Shown in pieces: positions 6,628 through 14,239 of a stretch of DNA of 16,223 nucleotides. Both the position numbers and the translations under genes were made by a program. Location: NCBI GenBank assembly GCA_009774765.1, contig VSOK01000050.1, forward strand, positions 1 through 16,223, read 5' to 3'. The stretch is from Bacteroidales bacterium. GTDB lineage: Bacteria > Bacteroidota > Bacteroidia > Bacteroidales > UBA932. Below the pieces are notes generated by a model that had not been told where the DNA came from, ran no database searches, and saw only the letters and a list, made by a program, of their open reading frames with translations. Each line of letters begins with the position of its first letter. Position 1 is the first letter of the stretch.

Positions 6628-9600
6628 TCAGAATGTTAGCTTCAAGTCAAATCCGAATGTTGCTACAGGCGGCATTCCGCCGTATTCTATACCTTGTGCA
6701 TTGCCTGATGATACTGCGGCTTCAGGGTCTATGCCGTGAGGCGTGTTCTGGTAGAGTATCGCAAGGTTGCGTCCCACTGCAGATATGCGTATGGCATCAA
6801 GAGGGAGCTTTTTCAGCCATTTGCGTGGTATGCTGTATCCTGCCGAGACTTCACGGAGCTTGATGTATGAAGCGTCGAATACGCATCTTTCGTCCCAGCT
6901 TCCGTATCTGTAGCGCGGATTGACATACATTTCGCATTTGCGGCCGTCTTCAAAATATGCATCATCCCACTGGAATCCTGTAGTGGCCCTGTTGATGCTT
7001 TCTCCGAGTATTATGCTGCTGAGGTAATATTCCTCGCGTCCTTCTGCAGATTCAGCGACAACTCCGGCTGTGGTGGCGCGGTTCCAGGTACCGGAATAAA
7101 GGGTTCCGCCTATCCTCGCGTCAAGAAGCAGTTTTATCGATACTCCATAGAAGCTGAATGATGTCATAAAGCTTCCTGTTCATTTAGGCTCGACTAATCC
7201 CATTTCGAAGGTGTTGTCTGTGACAATCGGTTTTCCGTCCGCATCCACCAGACGGCGTCCCTGTTCGTCACGTTTCCATACCCTTCCTCGCATGATTCCG
7301 TAAGGACGTCCTTCCTCGAGGTTTATTGTCACGTTTGAGGAGGTAAGGATATTGACGGTAGGGCTTTCATCCGACACTTTCAGGACTTTCGAGTAGTTTT
7401 TAGACCAGTTTATGTTCATATCCCAGGTGAAATTCCTTTTCTGTACCGGTGTCGCGTTGAGGACCACTTCAAATCCGTTGTTCCTTATATGTCCGGTATT
7501 CAGATACCTTTTGCTGTATCCGCTGGAAGTTGAGAGCGTTACGCTTGTGATAAGGTCGTATGAGTCTGACCTGTAGTATGTGAAGTCCACTCCGAGCCTG
7601 TTGTGAAGGAACCTGAGTTCGGCTCCGAGTTCGAGTGAACGTGTACGCTCCGGTTTAAGCTCCGAGTTGTTCAGCGTTGTGCTGATGCTCTGCAGAGGCT
7701 GTGAATTGTACAGTCCTGAATAAGAGAAGGTCTGCCCGATTCTGTATGGACTTGTATCGGCTCCTGCGTATGCGAGGGAGGCGCGGATTTTTCCGAGGGA
7801 CAGTATTCTCGGATTGATCTTGAAAGCATCGCTGAAGATGAAGCTTGTTCCGACTGACGGGTAGAAATAGGAGCAGTTGTCGATAGGAAGTGTTGACGAC
7901 CAGTCGTTTCTGGCTGTGAAGTCAAGGAATATCCATCTGTTCCAGTCCAGTGACACCGATCCGAATACCGAGTTTATCCTTTTGCCTGAATACGCCTGTG
8001 AGACGGTCGGGTATTCTCCGGAATTGGATATGTTCTTGAATCCTGCGACCAGCAGGCTGTTGATCGCCTGTGTCTCCTTTTCGGATGAACGGCTGTAGGT
8101 GCTCGCTCCAGCGTTGGCTATGACGGAGAATTTTCCGAATGTCTTGTCAAACATGATAAGTCCGGAGAAATCGGTTGCCATATAGTCGGTCTTCCAGTTC
8201 AGCGTACTTCCGTCTATATCGCTGCGTGCTCCTTTGTTCGCGAATTCAGTACCTGACCAGGCGTATGTGTCAATGCCGAATTTACCGCTGACCCTCAGGA
8301 AAGGGAACGGCCTTATTTCAAGGTTCGCCGCTCCTGTTACACGGCTTCTCGTGTCCTCGTTGGTGTTTTCGTAGACATTCCAGTAAGGGTTGTATCCTCT
8401 TTCACCGATAGGTATCATTTCATTGCCGTTGCTGTCTTTGTAATGCTTCAATGTGCTGATGGAGATGTCTCTCGGCAATGTGACGAAAGCATAGATCGGG
8501 TTTCTGTTTGAACCGTTCATATATTGGCGGTTTTTGACCCTTTCGTGCGAATATGTGATCTTTGTGTCAAGTGTCATCCATTTTGTAAGACTGTTGAACA
8601 GACGTACATTGAATGTGTTTTTGTTCAGGTCGTTTATGCCCTGCACGACGCTGTTGCTGAGTACGGATGTGTATGAAACCCTGTAGTTGTTCTGTTTTGT
8701 GCCTCCTTCTATTGCTACTGAGTTGGAATATCTGTGTGCGGTGGAGTAGAAGTCACGTACGTTTTCAGGGTGTGCGATATGGGTCGTCAGCTCTCCGTCA
8801 TGTCCATAGATAGGCTGGCCCCATAGAGGTGCTCCCCAGCTGCGCAGCTTTGCTCCGGCCTTGTCGTTGTAGCCGCTCAGGTCCGGGATGGTACTGTTAG
8901 TACGGTCGCTGTTGATAGGCAGTGTATAGGAGCTGTTTTCAAGTTTGAAGTTGTTTTCTCCCGTTCCCCATCCGTTCTGATAGTCCATAAGCTGGTTGAT
9001 TCTCTCGAACTGGAAGTTGCCGTTGTATGTTATCTTTATCCTGTTCATATTGCTGGCTTTCTTCGTAGTGATGAGCACTACTCCGTTGGCGGCACGTGAA
9101 CCGTACAGTGCGGCGGCGTTCGGGCCTTTCAGGATCTCGATGTTTTCTATGTCGTCCGGATTGATGTCCGCGGCTGGGTTTCCCATATCAAGCGTGCCGC
9201 TTCCTCCGTCTACGGAGAAACTTTCGTCGCCCGGCTGGTTCTCGATTATCATACCGTCTATCACGAATACTGGCATCGAGTTTTCCGTAAGCGAGCTTGT
9301 GCCTCGTATCACTATCCTTGATGTTCCGTTGCTTACACCTGATGGTGTTATGCTCACTCCGGCTATCTTTCCGGAAAGGGAGGACACCAGGTCACCGGAA
9401 CGAGCCTCTGTCAGCATTTCGGTATCTACCTTCTGTCTTGCGTAGTTGAGGCTTTTGGCTGCACGGTTGATGCCGAGTGCAGTGACTACCGTCTCTTCGA
9501 TCATCTGGCTTTCCTGCTCTAGGGAGACATTGATTGTAGTGCGTCCGTTTATCGCTACGGATGCGGTCTTGTATCCGAGGCACTGTATCTCGACAGTCTT

Positions 9601-9816
9601 TGCCGCCGCGGTGATGTCTGCCGAATATTTTCCGTCAGCATCTGTAGTGGTGCCGGTCAGGGTGGTTCCTGTATCGCCTTTGATTATGACGACAGCTCCT
9701 ATGACAGGTGTGCTGTCTGCCGGATCCGTTACTTTTCCGTTTATTGTCCTTGTCTGGGCAAGACCGGCCGTAACGGAACATATCAATGCTGCCAGCATTG
9801 GAATTATTCTTTTCAT
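6628..9816 (-). pseudogene. susC: SusC/RagA-family TonB-dependent outer-membrane transporter, interrupted by in-frame TGA at 7180-7182
   Basis: A signal peptide (cleavage after GLAQ) is followed by a carboxypeptidase-D-like beta domain (residues about 22-105), a TonB-dependent plug with LSGKIAGVSI, SRIVIRGTSSL and the PDDIENIEILKGPNAAALYGSRAANG hallmark (pattern shown in part), and a long beta-barrel. Such proteins import glycan pieces across the outer membrane using TonB energy. Codon 879 is TGA. The same frame continues TGSFMTSFSFYGVSIKLLL to a terminal ...LKLTF at 6628, giving about 1062 codons in total, normal for SusC. The TGA sits where SusC proteins have the conserved PxWxGG tryptophan, so a single TGG-to-TGA change explains it. 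Without the last ~183 residues the barrel would not close. SusD follows after five bases. Confidence 0.92.
7180..7182 (-). other. Premature TGA stop in place of a conserved SusC tryptophan
   Basis: Minus-strand codons read GAG CCT AAA TGA ACA GGA AGC, i.e. E-P-K-stop-T-G-S, where SusC homologues read P-x-W-x-G-G/S. Coding sense continues in the same frame afterwards. Other genes in the window end in TGA (the ferredoxin subunit, the phosphorylase, the lipoprotein at 9853), so a code change is unlikely. Confidence 0.9.
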
Positions 9817-9852
9817 AATATTGTCGTTTCTGGAATTTTACGTTTGGCTGTA

Positions 9853-11273
9853 TCAATATTCATCAGGGGCTTCCGTGTAATAGTCTACCGCGAAGCTGTT
9901 GGCTTTCAGCTCAGCTTTTGCCTTTGTGCTGAATTTGAAATAATTGTAGTCGCTTCCTGAGAAGTCATATATGAACTGGTAGCCCTCTTTTGACGCGCTT
10001 GTTATTTCAGTCCATTCGTCTTCTTCGTTGAGCTTTCCGTAACAAGCGAAGGCGACGAGGTCCTTTCCTGAAGAATTGTTTATATATACGGTCTTTATTC
10101 CGTATTGGAACGGTTCTGTATTGGCCATATATCCCGTAAGCGAACTTTTGCAGTATAATGTCGTCTTGCCTGAAGATGTGCGGCAGTAGATGTTCTCATA
10201 CTCGTAGTCCATATCAAGCAAGCTGACTTTCTGAGGTCCTTCCACACCGGAGCCTGTTGCCATTCCTGCCTTCCCGAGTTCTACAGGGTCAAGTTTGGTA
10301 TATGCGTACTGACGTGGTTTGGAATATGTGAATTTTATCGTTTCAGGAGCGGATATGGTGGTACCGTCCACGAGTTTCAGGAAGCAGTTGAATGCGTATC
10401 TTCCGTATGGGTATCCGCTGATGCCGGCTGAAACCGACCTGTCGGCGAATTTTGCAGGAACGCTCTGGAGCAGCTCACCAGTTTTGTCGTACAGCTCAAA
10501 GTAAGCTTCCGTTATGGTCTTGTCTTCACCGTCGTATCCGGCGGAGAATATGAATTTGCCGTCTTCGATTGAAGGTGAATTCAGGGTGATGTTCTCTGGC
10601 AATGGAAGAAGGGATATCCTGTATTCTTCCGACAGGAATACCTGAGAATCAAAGAATGTCATTTCCAATGTGCAGGTGTACAGGTCTTCTTCCCATAATG
10701 ACATATCGAACAGTATGCTGGCTGTTCCGTCGCTGCATACCGCTTCGGGAAATCTGTCGGTGAAATCCTGTCCTTTTGAATTCTTGATTATGAACCGCGC
10801 TTTCCTGATCAGAGCGTCGCATCCGTTGTATGACGCGGAGAGAACTTTTGCCGTCAATGTCGTCAAAGTGCGGAAAGCCACTTTGTCAGGTTTGTAATAG
10901 GGGAAGTCCATATCCTTTTCGGCCTTTACCGTATTGCCTCCTTTGGTATGGATCTCAAAATTGAAAGTGTAGTCCTTGCCTAAGGCGAGTCCGGTGACTG
11001 TACCTTCGGCTTCTCCGCCGCTCCACCGGCAGCCGGATATAGGAATGCTTTCCCCCCCTGAATGTCCGTCATCGTGAATTCCGCGTCTTTTACGGCTTTG
11101 TCGTCACCGTTGTAGACGGCACGCAGACGGATGACTGAATTTTCTGTGTCCACTTCCGGAGCTTTCAGCAGAACGCTTGACGGAACGGTGCCGACCGTTT
11201 CTTCCGGTTTGCTGCATCCTGCCATAAGAAGCAATGATGCGGCAGTCAGAAGAATCTTGTTCTTTTGTCTCAT
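9853..11273 (-). pseudogene. Candidate surface glycan-binding lipoprotein (SGBP), frameshifted at a G7 tract
   Basis: The N-terminus has a lipoprotein signal ending LLLMAGC, then beta-rich Ig/FnIII-like sequence with repeated patterns (RLRAVYNGDDKAVKDAEFTM early, SASYNGCDALIRKARFII later). The first frame breaks after DIQGG and stops at 10980. Restoring one G makes the second frame continuous: GGESIPISGCRW, then TVTGLALGKDYTFNFEIHTK and onward through DFPYYKPDKVAF to the TGA at 9853. The total of 1421 bases is one short of 474 codons, in agreement. Repaired length would be 473 residues. It is the first gene of the minus-strand PUL, 36 bases before SusC, so a role in capturing glycan at the cell surface is likely. 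I do not recognise a named family. Confidence 0.75.
11052..11058 (-). repeat. G7 homopolymer at the lipoprotein frameshift
   Basis: Seven C on the plus strand (G7 on the coding strand). With eight G the gene reads CAG GGG GGG GAA AGC and stays open; with seven it shifts frame. Such tracts slip during replication and are also error-prone in some sequencing methods. Confidence 0.9.
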
Positions 11274-11425
11274 ATCAGTTGAATTAGTTTGTTAATTAAG
11301 GTTTTTTTGTGTGATTGTTTTGTAAAGAAAGTGCATTACAAGCACTTGAACAAGGGTTTTTGACAAAAGTGTACAATATATTTTCTTTAATACGGGTGTT
11401 AACTCGTCTGTTAATATGATGCTGT

Positions 11426-11433
11426 TATATTTG
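11426..11433 (+). promoter_or_regulatory. Bacteroidota -7 promoter element for the regulator gene
   Basis: TATATTTG is an exact TAnnTTTG match, putting transcription start near 11440. Its last two bases overlap the first TGCCCGT box, which would let a protein bound there block or assist initiation. No good -33 element is visible. Confidence 0.45.
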
Positions 11434-11458
11434 CCCGTTCAGAGGATTTTATGCCCGT
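11432..11458 (+). repeat. Two TGCCCGT boxes in direct repeat, 20-bp period
   Basis: TGCCCGT at 11432-11438 and 11452-11458, start to start 20 bases, about two helical turns. A third copy precedes the fusion-enzyme gene (14209-14215). This is a candidate operator for the adjacent winged-helix regulator; OmpR/SARP-type domains typically bind direct repeats. Confidence 0.4.
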
Positions 11459-11567
11459 CTGAGACAGACGGAAATTACGCCGGCAATAGAAGAAAAAAGC
11501 CGGAAAAAACAATAAATTGAGGTATATTTGGTGTCTGTATTTTTCATCCTGCCATAAGGATGTGCAA

Positions 11568-14153
11568 ATGGGCCGTAATATGAGATATGATAAATTTTTG
11601 CTTCTGTCTGTATTTTGCTGTTGTGTGCTGTCCTGCTGCAGTCAGGATATGCCCTGCAGCGTAAATGATGGTGAGCATTGTCTTCGTTTTGCCTCATACG
11701 AAGTCAGTCCTGACAGCAGGACTTCTCTTTCTGTCCCCGCAGATGGGCAGACGATAATGTTCCGGGACTATTTCTCCGTATCGTTTGACTGCAGAATCAT
11801 TCCTGATGTTGAAAAATTCGGATATGTATGCAGGATAGTGATAGATGACACGGAGAGTATAGATGTCTGTCTGAGAAATCCCCGTGGAGGCAGACATTAT
11901 CTTTGTCTTATAAACAGCAATAAGGAGATATCTGTATTTTTTGAGGATAAAGGTGAGGATGCCATATTTGACTGGAATACCATATCTCTGGAATTCCGTG
12001 CCGAAGAAGGAAATCTGACAGTGATGTCGGAAGGGAAGTCCTTGTGCTGTGGACCATTGTCGTCAGGGAGGCATTCTGTCTCGGTCCATTTCGGAGTCAA
12101 CCGTAAAGACGGATTTGTCACTACGGACTGTGCCCCTATGGAATTGAAGAATGTCGGGATTGCCGTCTCTCCCGGGAAAATGAAGTACTGCTGGTCCTTT
12201 GACGGCTATCTGACAGGCAGTCTTGTGACTGATGACAGCGGGAGGATTGAGGCGTCTGTTGTAAATCCTGTATGGACAATATATTCTCATTATCACTGGA
12301 ACAGGCAGTTTGCATTTACTTCAGAGACGGAGATATATCCGGTTGTGGACCGTAGTAACGGAAAGGTCTTTTTCGTGTCCGGGAACAAGGTGACTGAATA
12401 TGATTTCAGATCGGGTGATAATAGGACAAGGGAATCCGTGTCCGGTGTGGATGCCCTCAAGATTACAAACAACTTTATTGTCTCTCCGGACGGGAAGCGG
12501 ATAATCTATTATGACTTTGACCAGGACGGCGTATTTTCCGAGTATGATATAGAGAAAGGGGAGTGGAGCCGTCCGGTGGGCCGCAGGACTTTTTCCCGCT
12601 CATTGGCGCACAACAGCTTCTTTTCTCCTTCTGACTCGTCTCTGGTGCAGATTTTCGGATATGGGTTCCATATTTATAACAATATTGCCTATATCTTGAG
12701 AAAGGACGGAAGCATGGAATCCGTTGTTCTGGATTCAATTCCTCCAAGGTATCTCGGGGCCATATCGCTGGATTCCGGCGGAGACCGCCTTTTCGTTCTC
12801 GGAGGACGTGGCAACAGGACAGGGATTCAGGAGTACGGCATAAATACGTATGGCGATATGTGGGAGGTGGATCTGGAGGATTTTTCGTGCAGCCTTGTTG
12901 CCGGGGATATATATACTGATTCCGAAGTTTCCGTACCTTCCTTCTATTATGACCGTTCGGAAAACATTGTTTTCGGCCTGTTCTTTTCTCCGGACCGCTC
13001 AAATACATGTCTTCATATAAGGAATATAGATCTTGATACAGGCGAGAGCGTTGTCCTCGGAGATGACATACCGTTCTTTTTCATTGATACTGAGTCCTAT
13101 GCTGACATTATGGCTGATTATGACTCAGGGGAGTGCTATGCTGTGACCGCCGAAAGGGACAACGATCTTTTCCGCGCTTCCGTATATTCCATTTCTCTTC
13201 CGGTTCTTGGCGGTTATACGGCAGAAGAGGACGAAGCGACAGGAAAATCCGGACTGGTGATGCTTGTGCTGTCTGCATTGGCAGTCTTGACCATAGCTTT
13301 CGTACTGCTGAAAAAAAGGAAACCTGCTGTTGTTCAGGATATTGTGCCGGATGATACAAATGAGGAGGACACAGACGATGACGAGTATGGCTTTTCTATA
13401 AAACCGGCGGATGAGACCGCTCCAGGCATATATCTTATCAACGGATTCAAGGTCGTTGACCGCGCAGGCAATGACATAACAAAGAATTTTACTCCTATAA
13501 TGCGTCATCTGCTGGCTCTGATAATACTTCATACGGAGAACAATTCAGGAATTTCCAATGCTGAGCTCAAAGACGCTTTCTGGATGGACAAGAGCGAAGC
13601 GAGCTATTACAACAACAGGAGCGTGCTGTTCCATAAGATAAGGCTTCAGCTCGGGGCTGTAGGGGACAACATATCGATAAAGTCCGGAAACGGGAGGTGG
13701 ATATACGATGATGCCGGGCAGAATTTGTGCGACTATCTCAGGTACCACCGTTTCATGTCGTCTTTTGCGCAGATGGAAGTGACGGAAGAGCATATCGGCC
13801 AGCTTGTCAGGATTGCGCATTACGGCGAGCTGCTCACGTATGTGCAGTTTGACGGGTTTGACAAGTTCAAGGCGGAATATACCGACAGGATGATAGATCT
13901 TCTGGTAAAGATGAGGGATGACAGACAATATTCCAGGAATGATGCCCTGCGCACTGAACTGTGCAATTGCCTGCTGCTGTTTGATGCCCTTGACGAGGAA
14001 TCCCTGCGTATAAGATGCCGTATACTTATAAGGCACAAGCATATCGGCAAGGCTCACGCTCTGTTCAGGAATTTTGTCAAGGAATATCAGAAATATATGG
14101 GAGAGGAGTTTGAAGGGACGTTCAATGAATTTGTCAGAAATGAGGGGAATTGA
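11568..14153 (+). CDS. Membrane-spanning one-component PUL regulator: lectin-like domain, beta-propeller, TM, SARP/OmpR-type winged helix
   Basis: With the ATG at 11568 the protein has 861 residues. The start is chosen because AAGGA lies seven bases upstream; a second ATG at 11580 is possible, and the longer reading from a TTG at 11517 is unlikely. An N-terminal hydrophobic Cys-rich segment acts as signal or anchor. Residues about 30-207 look like a laminin-G/concanavalin-type beta-sandwich; about 240-550 have short repeated strands resembling a beta-propeller. One TM helix (about 561-581) is followed by KKRKP, giving N-out/C-in topology, then an acidic linker. Residues about 626-712 form a winged helix (TPIMRHLLALIILHTE, ISNAELKDAFWMD, ISIKSGNGRWIYD); the rest is helical, like the BTAD part of SARP regulators. 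It likely senses a periplasmic glycan and regulates the flanking operons. Ligand unknown. Confidence 0.75.
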   Translation: MGRNMRYDKFLLLSVFCCCVLSCCSQDMPCSVNDGEHCLRFASYEVSPDSRTSLSVPADGQTIMFRDYFSVSFDCRIIPDVEKFGYVCRIVIDDTESIDVCLRNPRGGRHYLCLINSNKEISVFFEDKGEDAIFDWNTISLEFRAEEGNLTVMSEGKSLCCGPLSSGRHSVSVHFGVNRKDGFVTTDCAPMELKNVGIAVSPGKMKYCWSFDGYLTGSLVTDDSGRIEASVVNPVWTIYSHYHWNRQFAFTSETEIYPVVDRSNGKVFFVSGNKVTEYDFRSGDNRTRESVSGVDALKITNNFIVSPDGKRIIYYDFDQDGVFSEYDIEKGEWSRPVGRRTFSRSLAHNSFFSPSDSSLVQIFGYGFHIYNNIAYILRKDGSMESVVLDSIPPRYLGAISLDSGGDRLFVLGGRGNRTGIQEYGINTYGDMWEVDLEDFSCSLVAGDIYTDSEVSVPSFYYDRSENIVFGLFFSPDRSNTCLHIRNIDLDTGESVVLGDDIPFFFIDTESYADIMADYDSGECYAVTAERDNDLFRASVYSISLPVLGGYTAEEDEATGKSGLVMLVLSALAVLTIAFVLLKKRKPAVVQDIVPDDTNEEDTDDDEYGFSIKPADETAPGIYLINGFKVVDRAGNDITKNFTPIMRHLLALIILHTENNSGISNAELKDAFWMDKSEASYYNNRSVLFHKIRLQLGAVGDNISIKSGNGRWIYDDAGQNLCDYLRYHRFMSSFAQMEVTEEHIGQLVRIAHYGELLTYVQFDGFDKFKAEYTDRMIDLLVKMRDDRQYSRNDALRTELCNCLLLFDALDEESLRIRCRILIRHKHIGKAHALFRNFVKEYQKYMGEEFEGTFNEFVRNEGN

Positions 14154-14176
14154 CTGACGTCACATTGAAATTAATT

Positions 14177-14227
14177 CGGGTTAAGATACGTATTAATGTC
14201 CTGTTTAATGCCCGTCCTTTACTTTTA
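14177..14227 (+). promoter_or_regulatory. Upstream region of the fusion-enzyme gene with TGCCCGT box and near-consensus -7
   Basis: TGCCCGT at 14209-14215 is the third copy of the box found upstream of the regulator. The blocks CGGGT, TTAA, CGT, TTAAT, CTGTT and TGCCCGT occur in the same order in 11393-11438. TACTTTTA (14220-14227) matches TAnnTTTG at seven of eight positions, but would leave only a few bases of leader. A palindrome ATACGTAT lies at 14186-14193. Separate transcription and co-regulation with the PUL are inferred. Confidence 0.4.
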
Positions 14228-14239
14228 CAATAAAAAATC

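Larger units (their letters stand above)
11274..11567. promoter_or_regulatory. Divergent regulatory region between the PUL operon and its regulator
   Basis: 294 bases, AT-rich, no gene. On the plus side is a perfect -7 element (11426-11433), two TGCCCGT boxes 20 bases apart, a tight hairpin CCGTCTG/CAGACGG (11455-11461, 11465-11471) and a weaker CCGGC/GCCGG pair (11480-11484, 11499-11503). On the minus side CACTTTTG (complement of 11364-11371) matches TAnnTTTG at seven of eight positions, and AAGTGC/GCACTT (11329-11334, 11342-11347) would form a hairpin in the PUL leader. The crowding of sites suggests control of both operons from here. Confidence 0.5.

Noticed and set aside
6628..7167. Independent small gene of 179 codons
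   Set aside because: It is in the same frame as SusC, immediately after the TGA, and encodes the last strands of the barrel; it is the severed SusC end.
7180..7182. TGA recoded as tryptophan (alternative genetic code) or selenocysteine
   Set aside because: Several neighbouring genes end in TGA, and the position expects Trp, not Cys/Sec; a nonsense mutation is simpler.
9853..10911. Independent 352-codon gene starting at MDFPYY
   Set aside because: It lacks a signal peptide and the reading frame continues upstream to the G7 tract, joining the lipoprotein N-terminus.
11517..11567. N-terminal extension of the regulator from a TTG at 11517
   Set aside because: It adds 17 residues before the hydrophobic segment, has no ribosome-binding sequence, and starts at a rare codon; the ATG at 11568 has AAGGA upstream and fits better.
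14155..14162. TGACGTCA palindrome after the regulator stop
   Set aside because: An isolated 8-base palindrome with no repeat or link to a promoter element; too likely by chance.
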